Shown here one piece after another: positions 15,835-23,761 of a stretch of 41,721 bases of DNA. Numbering within the stretch: the first letter of the stretch is position 1; each line of letters begins with the position of its first letter. Source of the stretch: G713 sp034717835 (GTDB lineage Bacteria > Chloroflexota > Anaerolineae > B4-G1 > SLSP01); the NCBI GenBank assembly GCA_034717835.1, contig JAYELZ010000152.1, forward strand, positions 1 through 41,721, written 5' to 3'. Made by a program: the position numbers and the translations under genes. A model generated the notes under the pieces. It saw only the letters and a list, made by a program, of their open reading frames with translations, was not told the origin of the DNA and ran no database searches.

Positions 15835-16842
15835 ATGTCGAAAGTAATGCTAGAAGTCAATGAACTGACAACCAAATACATCACCCGTTTTCAGGAAGAT
15901 ATTTACGCGGTTGACCACGTTTCTTTGAAGGTCGAAGAAGGGAAATCGCTAGGCATTGCGGGAGAATCTGGCTGTGGCAAGTCAACGCTCGCGCTCAGCC
16001 TGATGGGTTATTACTTCCCTCCGCTGCACTATACGAGCGGTGAGATTATCATTGATGGGCGAAATATTTCTGGAATGGAACCTGATGATGTTCGTAAATT
16101 GATATTGGGTAAGGAGATTGCCTATATCCCCCAAAGCGCGATGAACGCGCTCAACCCTACCCAAAAAATTATCCACTTTATTGAGGATGTGATTCATGCA
16201 CACGAATCTTACGTCACCAAGAAAGAGATTTATGAGCGTGCCAGAAAGTTGTTTGAGACCTTGGGACTTCCAGAGAGTACTCTGCAAAAGTACCCCGTTG
16301 AACTTTCCGGCGGCATGAAACAACGCACGGTGATTGCGATATCGGTGTTACTTTCTCCCAAAGTACTGATCGCTGATGAGCCTTCCTCCGCACTCGATGT
16401 CACTACACAAAAAATGGTTATCAAGATGCTGCGGGATTTGATGGAAAAGAAGCTTATCAAATCAATGATCTTTATTACGCACGAGCTGCCCTTGCTGTAC
16501 AACGTGACCGATGACATTATGGTCATGTACGCCGGGCAGATTGTGGAGAAGGGGACTGCAGAACAAGTTGTGTTCGATTCACTTCACCCTTATGCTCACG
16601 GTCTCATGGGCTCGATCATTGTGCCAGAACAAGGTCTGCGGGACGTCAAACTAACGGCCATTCCGGGGGTGCCGCCGAATCTTAAAAACCCACCGGCTGG
16701 CTGCCAGTTTGCCGAACGCTGCAAATACGTTCGGCCAGAATGTAAGGCGATTTCTGTGAGACTGCGTGAGCTTAAAGGTGGCCGTGCTTATCGCTGTATC
16801 CTCTCGGAAGAAGAGCTGAGGGAGGCTTATCAAAATGGCTGA
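15835..16842 (+). CDS. ABC transporter ATP-binding protein, DppD/OppD type
   Basis: 335 residues. Walker A is GESGCGKST, the Q-loop is AYIPQSAMNALNPT, the signature is LSGGMKQR, Walker B is VLIADEPSSALD and the H-loop His is in FITHELP. The C-terminal oligopeptide/dipeptide extension carries the Cys-rich PPAGCQFAERCKYVRPECK motif, which binds an iron-sulfur cluster in several relatives. The start is ATG 15835 or GTG 15826; AGGTGA (15824-15829) favours the ATG. It overlaps the next ATPase gene by eight bases. Confidence 0.94.
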   Translation: MSKVMLEVNELTTKYITRFQEDIYAVDHVSLKVEEGKSLGIAGESGCGKSTLALSLMGYYFPPLHYTSGEIIIDGRNISGMEPDDVRKLILGKEIAYIPQSAMNALNPTQKIIHFIEDVIHAHESYVTKKEIYERARKLFETLGLPESTLQKYPVELSGGMKQRTVIAISVLLSPKVLIADEPSSALDVTTQKMVIKMLRDLMEKKLIKSMIFITHELPLLYNVTDDIMVMYAGQIVEKGTAEQVVFDSLHPYAHGLMGSIIVPEQGLRDVKLTAIPGVPPNLKNPPAGCQFAERCKYVRPECKAISVRLRELKGGRAYRCILSEEELREAYQNG

Positions 16843-17647
16843 GGAAAGAAAAGTATGCCTGCGCGGGTCAAAACTTACCAAGGTGTTTGGTTTTGGACGC
16901 CAGAAAACGGTAGCCGTCGATCATGTCGATTTTAGTTTCTACGAGGGCGAAATCATCTCGATTGTGGGCGAATCGGGCAGCGGAAAGACCACGTTAGCCA
17001 AGCTGCTTTTAGGATTGCTCAATCCTACCGCAGGTGAGGTTTACTTTCAGGGAAAAAAGCGCGATATCGGTACGCACAAGAAGAAAAAGGAATACTGGAA
17101 AAATATTCAGGCGATCTTTCAGGACCCGTTCTCTTCGTATAATATCTTTCACAAAATTGACTCTGTACTGTTAGACTGCATCAACATGCGCGGCGGTCGA
17201 AAATTTCCACATACAAAAAAAATAGAGATGATGACGGAAGCGTGTGGCTTTGTCAACTTAAAGTTTGAGGAATTAACCAACAAGTATCCCTTTGAGCTTT
17301 CCGGGGGACAGATGCAACGCTTGATGATTGCCCGTATCTTTTTGCTGATGCCCAAGATCCTGCTGGCCGATGAGCCAACCTCGATGATTGATGCCTGTTC
17401 ACGCGCGACCATCCTGGATATGTTAATGCAATTGCGTAAAGAAATTGGGATGACCATCATTTTCATCACCCATGATATCGGTCTGGCGTATTATGTTTCT
17501 GACAGCGTGTACATTATGGAGCATGGGAAATTTGTCGAAAGTGGAACTGCCGATGAGGTAATTCTGCATCCGCAAGAAGCTTACACCCAACGCTTGATCA
17601 GTGATGTACCCAAGATTTACGAAGAGTGGGACCTCTCAACTGTGTAA
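16835..17647 (+). CDS. ABC transporter ATP-binding protein, DppF/OppF type
   Basis: 270 residues. Walker A GESGSGKTT, Q-loop AIFQDPFSSYN, signature LSGGQMQR, Walker B ILLADEPTSMID and H-loop FITHDIG are all intact. It lacks the C-terminal Cys cluster of its partner, as is common when one of the pair is shorter. It overlaps the preceding gene by eight bases, so the two are translationally coupled. It ends the importer operon; a terminator hairpin follows about 50 bases later. Confidence 0.94.
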   Translation: MAEERKVCLRGSKLTKVFGFGRQKTVAVDHVDFSFYEGEIISIVGESGSGKTTLAKLLLGLLNPTAGEVYFQGKKRDIGTHKKKKEYWKNIQAIFQDPFSSYNIFHKIDSVLLDCINMRGGRKFPHTKKIEMMTEACGFVNLKFEELTNKYPFELSGGQMQRLMIARIFLLMPKILLADEPTSMIDACSRATILDMLMQLRKEIGMTIIFITHDIGLAYYVSDSVYIMEHGKFVESGTADEVILHPQEAYTQRLISDVPKIYEEWDLSTV

Positions 17648-17696
17648 GCTCCTCAAAGGTTACGTGAAAGAATCAAAGACGAGGAGTGGCATGGCG

Positions 17697-17744
17697 CGTG
17701 GCGGCCGACCCTGATACCCGGGTAAGGCCGCCACGTTTGATTTT
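17697..17744 (+). terminator. Rho-independent terminator of the ABC importer operon
   Basis: CGTGGCGGCC (17697-17706) pairs with GGCCGCCACG (17726-17735), with an inner ACCC/GGGT extension, followed by TTTGATTTT. It lies 49 bases after the last ATPase gene. Confidence 0.85.
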
Positions 17745-17948
17745 GCACTGGCCTTCAACGGTGCATTGGCATACACCACCAGTCTTGCCCCTTCCATCAG
17801 CACCTTCAGATTTTAGTTCCCTCAAGCCTATGCCCCAGAGGCTGTGTGAAATGCGCGCTTGCGTGTATAATTTCACCAGTAAAGGATTGCCCCGTTTTCT
17901 CCACGATGAATCTTGAAAAGATGTTTATCTATGATGAGGGAGAGTAAT
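17745..17948. other. Spacer before the adenylate-forming enzyme gene
   Basis: About 200 bases with no credible gene. TATAAT at 17866-17871 is a possible -10 box but has no good -35 at the right distance. Confidence 0.4.
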
Positions 17949-19838
17949 TTGGACGAGCAAATAACATCGACATACGCAACATTATCCCCGGAGCAGGTCG
18001 CACCACTGGTGGAGACTGAGCTCACCTTAGCATCAATGGATAGGGCGACCACCGCGATCATGCGGGCGCAACATGCATTGGCGCGGCTACCATTGCTGAA
18101 GAGCCTCAACTTGATTGCGCTGCTACAAGCCTTCACGCCGGCCTCGGTGCAACGCAAGTTGGCGGTCAAGAAGGCGGTACAGGCCGCGCAGTATTTGGGG
18201 CAGCACAACCGCGCGTGTATAGCTTTCTGGCGGGAACACGGCCTGCAGACGCTGGATTTCCTTGACCCCCAAGATGCGGATTCGCTACGCCATTTACCGG
18301 TGATGGAGGCGGAGTTCTTCTATACGTACTCCCCGGAGGATCGCTTCTCCCGTTCCCTGGATGATGTGACGGCTTTGGCGAGCTCCGGCAGCACGGGAAA
18401 GCCCAAACATTTTCTGACCTGTCCAGCGGATGCCTTGCGGACCCTGCCGGCGATGACACAATTCATCAGGAGCAATTGGAAAATTGATGCGTTTGAGCGG
18501 GTGGAGATTGTTGTGCATACGATTCGCGCCGAACCGGATGCGCCGCAATGGGGAGCTGGTTATAACATGACCCGGTTGCTCTCTCTGGTGGCGGAGGATT
18601 ACCCGTACATTCATTTTGTTCACTTGACAGAGGTGGAGGCTGCGGTCGCTCACATCCGCGAGGTGCTGGCAAACGTCGCCGGGAAAACGCTGATTGCAGT
18701 CTATTCCTATCCGCCCGATACCTCGGCCATAATTCGCGAGCTCACTGATTCCGGGCGCGACTTTGATTGTCCCCCTGGAGTGAGTTTCAAGTTCATGTTG
18801 ACCGGTGAGGCTTTGCCGCCCTATCGTCTCTTCCAGATGGCAACTTGGTTACACATTATTGAGGCGGATTTTGCCTCGCGGCGGGTAGAGGAGCTTGTTC
18901 AGGACGCGGCGGGACGGAGGCAATTGCGCGCGTTGGTGGATACTTTCTCGACGGGCTTTGGCGCGGCAGAGATTCAGACGGGGTTCTCTGGCGATGACAC
19001 TACGGCGTTGTGGAATCTTGTGCTGGCATTATTGCAGCGCAACGAACCGGAGCGAGTGGCGCCGTTTTTGGAGCGTTGTTTTGATGGGCAATCCTTCCCC
19101 TGGTCGGCATTGAAAACCGGCCCGAATATCTTCTTGTTGTTGGGGAGTCAGGATGCACAGGGGCGAAGCACCCTGGACCCGCCTGCCAAGGGGGGACATG
19201 CCGGGATTGTTTTTGCGACGGCGCTCTCTGGGGCTGTCGTCAACTGCAAACTCGACTATATGCACATTTGGGACATGGCAGAGTTAGCGGCGGCGTTGCG
19301 GGCAGAGACCGGGGTCAATATACGGCAGTTGGCCCGGAGGCTCGGCATCCGCTATGGGGCAGGCGAGATGATCTTGACCAACGGGCGGATGGATCAGACC
19401 GGGGCCGGGGGGCTGGAAGCCGCGATCAGTTGGAGCGGGCAGAGCATTTATGGACACAATTTCCACACGGTAGCCTCGCGGATCGCCGAGTTGACAGGCC
19501 GGTTCACGGCGCAGGGCGTGGATTATCGCGGGGGTGAGCGGGTCTTTTGGGTGCATTTCGAGGCGCAACGTGCCGTGGATTTGGCCGCGCTCCAGCGCCG
19601 GGTGGCATTGGAGGCCGTGGAGATTCTGGAATCCGTCAATCGGGAATTCGCTCACCAGCGTTCGCGTCTGCTGCAGGCGGGGGGCGAGGCCGCATTCCGC
19701 CGCACCTTCCGAATTCAAGTGCTCCCCTATGGGCACGCGCGTTTCCAGCGTGAGCCAGGACAACAGAAGTACCGGTATATTCTAAAACCGCAATATCGGG
19801 ACGAAGACGTAGAGAGTCCGAATGATCCGGCACTTTAG
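17949..19838 (+). CDS. PaaK-like adenylate-forming enzyme (ANL superfamily), substrate unknown
   Basis: 629 residues. The order of ANL core motifs can be traced: the ATP-binding P-loop SSGSTGKPK (residues 145-153), an A5-like FGAAE near 337, an A7-like position at CKLDYMHIWDMAEL, an A8-like LTNGRMDQT near 478 and a possible C-terminal catalytic Lys in GQQKYRYILK near 608. This fits acyl-adenylate formation, as in phenylacetate-CoA ligase or LuxE-type proteins. About 140 residues precede the P-loop, which is long for PaaK (about 430 residues in total). No thioesterase, carrier protein or acyl-CoA gene is adjacent, so the substrate cannot be inferred. The TTG start at 17949 has AGGGAG six bases upstream; in-frame ATGs at 17931 and 17934 lack one. 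Confidence 0.75.
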   Translation: MDEQITSTYATLSPEQVAPLVETELTLASMDRATTAIMRAQHALARLPLLKSLNLIALLQAFTPASVQRKLAVKKAVQAAQYLGQHNRACIAFWREHGLQTLDFLDPQDADSLRHLPVMEAEFFYTYSPEDRFSRSLDDVTALASSGSTGKPKHFLTCPADALRTLPAMTQFIRSNWKIDAFERVEIVVHTIRAEPDAPQWGAGYNMTRLLSLVAEDYPYIHFVHLTEVEAAVAHIREVLANVAGKTLIAVYSYPPDTSAIIRELTDSGRDFDCPPGVSFKFMLTGEALPPYRLFQMATWLHIIEADFASRRVEELVQDAAGRRQLRALVDTFSTGFGAAEIQTGFSGDDTTALWNLVLALLQRNEPERVAPFLERCFDGQSFPWSALKTGPNIFLLLGSQDAQGRSTLDPPAKGGHAGIVFATALSGAVVNCKLDYMHIWDMAELAAALRAETGVNIRQLARRLGIRYGAGEMILTNGRMDQTGAGGLEAAISWSGQSIYGHNFHTVASRIAELTGRFTAQGVDYRGGERVFWVHFEAQRAVDLAALQRRVALEAVEILESVNREFAHQRSRLLQAGGEAAFRRTFRIQVLPYGHARFQREPGQQKYRYILKPQYRDEDVESPNDPAL

Positions 19839-19857
19839 ACTTATTTTTGAGGGAGAT

Positions 19858-20001
19858 TTTTCACCGTAAAGCCGCGAAGATTTTAATACTTAAATTTCAT
19901 CCGCCGATTACGCTGATTACACAGATTTTTCTCAAGCTTTTGCTTGGTGTCTTGGCGGCGAACTTGCTCGTTTTTGCCGATTTGCCATTTTCAAAGGAGC
20001 T
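19858..20001. repeat. Composite dispersed repeat block upstream of recJ
   Basis: Three repeat motifs in series: TTTTCACCGTAAAGCCGCGAAG, then CATCCGCCGATTACGCTGATTA with CACAGATTTTTC, then TTGGTGTCTTGGCGGCGAAC. They are followed by ATTTGCCATTTTCAAAGGAG (19980-19999), a near copy of 2213-2232 that includes a Shine-Dalgarno sequence. A 72-codon frame through it (19847-20065) is repeat-derived. Confidence 0.65.
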
Positions 20002-20055
20002 ATTCACAGTGGCGCCATACGAATTTTTAGCATCAGTTTATCAGGAGCTGGATTT

Positions 20056-21777
20056 ATGGTTTTAGGGCGTACAGTTTGGCAGTTAGCTCCTCCCGCTCCG
20101 GCGGCCCTCTTTGAACGTTTCTCGACCCTCGATCCTTTGGTGGTACAACTGCTCTACAACCGGGGCTTGACCACTCACGAGGTGGTTGATACCTTCCTTG
20201 CTGGTACTGCTGTAGCCGGCAGTCCCTTAGATTTGGTCGGTATGGGGACGGCCGTTTCCCTGATCCGGCAGCAGCTCGCGGCGGGGGAGAATATCGTTGT
20301 CTATGGCGATTATGACGTGGACGGCATCACCGCCACGGCGGTTTTGATGCAGACTTTGGAGTCACTGGGCGGCCATGTCCGGCCCTACATCCCCGACCGC
20401 GAGGATGAAGGGTACGGATTAAATTGTGACGCCATCAGAGATTTTGCCGACGCGGGCGTGGGGTTGCTGATTACTGTTGATTGTGGCATTCGATCATTGG
20501 AGGAGGTAGCGTTGGCGCGCCGTTTGGGGATGGCAGTAGTGATCACTGACCATCACCATTTGGGGGAAGCGTTACCCTCGGCTAATGCGGTGCTCAATCC
20601 TCGGCGACCAGATAGCGACTATCCGTTCAAGGATTTGGCTGGCGTAGGGGTAGCGTTCAAATTGGCTGAGGCGCTGTTGCAAGTGAATGAGCGTGTCACG
20701 CTGCCGACTACGCAACGGAAGTTAGCCAGTGCTGAATTATTGGATTTGGTGGCGCTGGGCACGGTGGCGGATATGGTGCCGTTGTTGGGCGAAAATCATT
20801 TCTTGGTACAGCAAGGCTTGCTGGCGCTCAACGCTCCCCGCCGACCGGGCGTCAACGCACTTATGGAAGTCTTGCATATAGAGCCGGGGAGTGTGGACGC
20901 CACGACTATCAGTTTTGGCTTGGCCCCCCGGCTGAACGCGGCGGGCCGCATTGACGATCCGCTCAAATCGCTGCAATTACTCCTCGCGCCGGATATGGAG
21001 AGCGCGTTGCCGTTGGCACGTGACCTTCAGCAGATCAACCAACGGCGGCGTAAGTCGACCGCTGAGGTGCAAGAGCGGGTCAGGGCGTTGTTCTTGGAGG
21101 ATGCGGACGAGTTGCCCTTGCTCTTCGCCGTCGCGGAGGATTTCCCGGCAGGTATTGTGGGCTTGGCCGCTGGCCGTCTCTCCGACGAATTCTACCGTCC
21201 GGCGGTGGTGGTCAGGAGAGGGCTGGAGTTCTCCAAAGGTTCCGCCCGCTCCATCCCTGAATTTCACATCACGGAGGCGTTGGATAAGACGGCGGATTTG
21301 CTGGTGCGTCACGGGGGGCACGCGGCGGCGGCGGGCTTCACTGTCCGCACGACGAACTTGCCCGCTCTGCGCGCCCGGTTGACGGCGTTGGCAGCGGAGG
21401 CGCTGCGGGACATCTCTCTCAACCCTTCCTTGCGCGTAGATGTTGAGGTGCCGTTAAGCATGCTCTCTTGGAAGACGCTGGATGTTCTGGCTCAGCTGGC
21501 TCCCTTTGGCTATGGAAACCCGCAACCTACTTTCGTCAGTCGTGGGGTGCGGGTACAAAATGCGCGCGCCGTGGGTAGCGAAGGACGGCATCTCAAACTC
21601 TATTTGATTGACCGCGAAGGCCAGTCCTGGGATGCTATTGCTTTCCGGCAGGGCGATTGGATTGGTCGTCTGCCCAGCCTAATTGATCTGGTTTATTATC
21701 TGGAACGTAACGAGTGGAAAGGTCGTGTCTCCTTGCAACTCAACGTGCGGGACATTCATCCGGCGGGAGCAGATTAG
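20056..21777 (+). CDS. recJ: Single-stranded-DNA-specific exonuclease RecJ
   Basis: 573 residues, normal for the family. The DHH phosphoesterase motifs appear in order: VVYGDYDVDGITATA (I), LLITVDCG (II), VVITDHHHLGEALP (III), DLAGVGVAFKLAEAL, ALGTVADMVPL (IV) and LAPRLNAAGRIDDP. The DHHA1 part follows (FPAGIVGLAAGRL, GGHAAAAGFTV), then an OB-fold region (LAQLAPFGYGNPQPTF). It degrades single-stranded DNA 5' to 3' with Mn or Mg in recombination and mismatch repair. ATG 20056 has AGGAG at 20043-20047. MutL, a possible partner in repair, is encoded 18 kb away. Confidence 0.96.
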   Translation: MVLGRTVWQLAPPAPAALFERFSTLDPLVVQLLYNRGLTTHEVVDTFLAGTAVAGSPLDLVGMGTAVSLIRQQLAAGENIVVYGDYDVDGITATAVLMQTLESLGGHVRPYIPDREDEGYGLNCDAIRDFADAGVGLLITVDCGIRSLEEVALARRLGMAVVITDHHHLGEALPSANAVLNPRRPDSDYPFKDLAGVGVAFKLAEALLQVNERVTLPTTQRKLASAELLDLVALGTVADMVPLLGENHFLVQQGLLALNAPRRPGVNALMEVLHIEPGSVDATTISFGLAPRLNAAGRIDDPLKSLQLLLAPDMESALPLARDLQQINQRRRKSTAEVQERVRALFLEDADELPLLFAVAEDFPAGIVGLAAGRLSDEFYRPAVVVRRGLEFSKGSARSIPEFHITEALDKTADLLVRHGGHAAAAGFTVRTTNLPALRARLTALAAEALRDISLNPSLRVDVEVPLSMLSWKTLDVLAQLAPFGYGNPQPTFVSRGVRVQNARAVGSEGRHLKLYLIDREGQSWDAIAFRQGDWIGRLPSLIDLVYYLERNEWKGRVSLQLNVRDIHPAGAD

Positions 21778-21878
21778 CTAGCCTGGCGAATAAATTCGCG
21801 GCTATCTGTGCGCAGTCGCCCTCCGTTAACAACTTTTGACTAACGACTTTCGACTTTTAACTCGTACTTGAGGTATCT

Positions 21879-23414
21879 ATGATTATTGAACTTACCGGAG
21901 AACATTTAACCCTGGAAGACGTGGCCGCCATCGCGGAAGGTGCTTCGGCGATTCTCTCTGGGGAAGCGATAGCAGCGATGGAGCGTTCTTGGCAAGGCGT
22001 GCAGACGTTATTGGCGCGCGGCGAGATCGCTTATGGCATCACTACGGGATTTGGGGCCTTCAAAGGGCGCATCATCCCCCCGCACGAGGTGGCGGCCCTG
22101 CAACGTAATCTCGTCCTCAGCCATTCCGCGGGCGTGGGGCCGCTCCTGGACGCGCCGACTGTGCGCGCCATCATCGGAGTGCGCGCCAATACCCTGGCGC
22201 TGGGGCACTCCGGGATTCGTCCGCAGACGGTGCGCGCCTTGCTGGCCTTGCTCGACACCGAGCTGATTCCTTGCATTCCCGCCTACGGCTCGTTGGGCGC
22301 CAGCGGCGATCTGGCTCCGTTGGCACATCTGGCCTGCGTGCTCATCGGGGAGGGCGAGGCGCTCTTGGACGGCGAGCGGTTACCTGGCGGCGAGGCGTTG
22401 CGTCGCGCCGGCCTCCAGCCAGTGACGTTGCAGGCGAAGGAGGGTTTGGCGCTCATCAACGGTACGGCGGTGACGACCGCGCTGGGCACGCTGGCCGCTC
22501 TCCGGGCCGAGAATCTGATCCGGGCCGCGGACATCGTGGGCGCGTTGACAGTGGAGGCGTTGCGCGGCACGCCGGCGGCTTTTGACCGGCGCATCCACCA
22601 GGTGCGGCCCCATCCCCGGCAGATAGATACGGCGGTGCATCTACGCCACTTATTGGAGGGCAGCTCTTTCGTCCGCCCACACGACCCCCGCGATATCCAA
22701 GACGCTTACAGCCTCCGGTGCATCCCCCAAGTGCATGGTGCGGTGCGCGATACTGTGGCTTACATGCGCTGGGATTTGGAAATCGAGCTCAACGCCGTCA
22801 CCGATAACCCGCTGATTTTCTTCGACGCGCAGGGTGAACCGGAGGTGCTCTCCGGCGGCAACTTCCACGCCGAGCCGGTCGGATTGGCTCTGGATTACCT
22901 CAAGCTGGGGCTGGTGGAACTTGGCAACATCAGCGAGCGCCGTATGGCCCGGCTGGTGGACGCCTCCTTGAGCAATGGTCTGCCGCCTTTCTTGACCCGT
23001 TATGGGGGACTGGAGAACGGTTTTATGATTGCGCATTACACCGCGGCCGCGCTCACATCGCAGAACAAGGTCTTGGCGCACCCCTCCACGGCGGATTCCA
23101 TCCCCACCTCGGCCAACGTGGAAGATCACGTCAGCATGGCGACCAACGCCGCGCATCACACCCTGCAAGTCGGCGCCTCGGTGGAGCAAATTCTGGCAAT
23201 TGAACTCCTGACGGCCGCGCAGGGCATCGATTTCCGCCGCGAGCAACTCGGTCCCACCGCCCGCTTGGGGCAGGGAACCAAAGTGGCTTATGAGCTGGTG
23301 CGGGGGGAGATCCCATTTTTGGAGCACGACGCGCCGCTCTCGCCCCTGATTGAGACCGCGACCCAGCTAATTCGCAGTGGGGCGTTGAGAGAGGCGGTAG
23401 ACGGGAGGCGGTAG
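21879..23414 (+). CDS. hutH: Histidine ammonia-lyase
   Basis: 511 residues. The self-forming MIO cofactor triad Ala141-Ser142-Gly143 lies in GSLGASGDLAPLAHL at the expected position. Other family features are ITTGFGAF, NGTA in LINGTAVTTALG, QDAYSLRCIPQVHGA, NAVTDNPL, and NVEDHVSMATNAAHH. It deaminates histidine to urocanate, the first step of histidine breakdown in the cytoplasm. No other hut gene is adjacent, so the rest of the pathway must lie elsewhere. GAGGT precedes the ATG. The final residues EAVDGRR and the stop are encoded by a 14-base tandem repeat, so the native C-terminus may have been altered. Confidence 0.96.
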   Translation: MIIELTGEHLTLEDVAAIAEGASAILSGEAIAAMERSWQGVQTLLARGEIAYGITTGFGAFKGRIIPPHEVAALQRNLVLSHSAGVGPLLDAPTVRAIIGVRANTLALGHSGIRPQTVRALLALLDTELIPCIPAYGSLGASGDLAPLAHLACVLIGEGEALLDGERLPGGEALRRAGLQPVTLQAKEGLALINGTAVTTALGTLAALRAENLIRAADIVGALTVEALRGTPAAFDRRIHQVRPHPRQIDTAVHLRHLLEGSSFVRPHDPRDIQDAYSLRCIPQVHGAVRDTVAYMRWDLEIELNAVTDNPLIFFDAQGEPEVLSGGNFHAEPVGLALDYLKLGLVELGNISERRMARLVDASLSNGLPPFLTRYGGLENGFMIAHYTAAALTSQNKVLAHPSTADSIPTSANVEDHVSMATNAAHHTLQVGASVEQILAIELLTAAQGIDFRREQLGPTARLGQGTKVAYELVRGEIPFLEHDAPLSPLIETATQLIRSGALREAVDGRR

Positions 23415-23418
23415 ACGG
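23393..23418. repeat. 14-base tandem repeat across the hutH stop codon
   Basis: GGCGGTAGACGG occurs at 23393-23404 and again at 23407-23418. The first copy is read in a coding frame; the second supplies the TAG stop at 23412-23414. Confidence 0.65.
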
Positions 23419-23430
23419 TAGATAAGGTTT

Positions 23431-23494
23431 TCATCGCAAAGGCACGCAGGCGCAAAGATTTGGGATTTTTTCTTAGCGTCTTAGCGGTAAACGT
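23431..23494. repeat. Dispersed repeat block (FTAKDAK-type)
   Basis: TCATCGCAAAGGCACGCAGG runs into CGCAAAGATTTGGG and then TCTTAGCGTCTTAGCGGTAA, a block of the same kind as those at 5656, 19858 and 32098. Confidence 0.55.
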
Positions 23495-23643
23495 TACCAC
23501 TCAGCTCCCCCCCGCAAAATTCAAGAACGGACGCCGATGCGCGCAGATTTGCGCAGATAAAATAGAAAATCAGCGTTTGTCAGCGTTCATCTGCATCCTA
23601 ACGGAGCTATTCCCCCGCTACCGGGGGATGGCTGAGTAGTAAC
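23493..23643. repeat. 151-bp inverted-repeat element (GTTAC-ended) with an internal dispersed repeat
   Basis: The left end GTTACCACTCAGC-TCCCCCCC (23493-23513) is matched in inverse by GGGGGATGGCTGAGTAGTAAC (23623-23643), with one mismatch over the outer 13 bases. Inside lie a copy of the ~65-nt repeat (23531-23599) and the hairpin TCCCCCG-CTAC-CGGGGGA (23611-23628). No gene is seen in the 347-bp spacer 23415-23761. Confidence 0.7.
23531..23599. repeat. ~65-nt dispersed intergenic repeat, copy 2 (inverted)
   Basis: The reverse complement begins GGATGCAGATGAACGCTGAC and follows the unit at 3155-3219 nearly to its end. Orientation is opposite to copy 1. Confidence 0.72.
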
Positions 23644-23761
23644 CGGCAAACTAGCTTATTGGCAGTGGGGTCAACTTTTAACCTTCAACCTTTGACTAAT
23701 GCTCCTCCCGCAACTTCTAGCAGGGCCGAGCGTATAATTGAGATAGTGAGGAGGCTTCAGA

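Noticed and set aside
17686..17916. 76-codon frame after the ABC operon
   Set aside because: It begins inside the terminator stem and has no motif.
19847..20065. 72-codon plus-strand frame upstream of recJ
   Set aside because: It is composed of dispersed repeat blocks and overlaps the recJ start.
23733..23738. TATAAT upstream of the arginine-decarboxylase-like gene as a promoter
   Set aside because: The nearest good -35 (TTGACT at 23692) is 35 bases away, which is too far.
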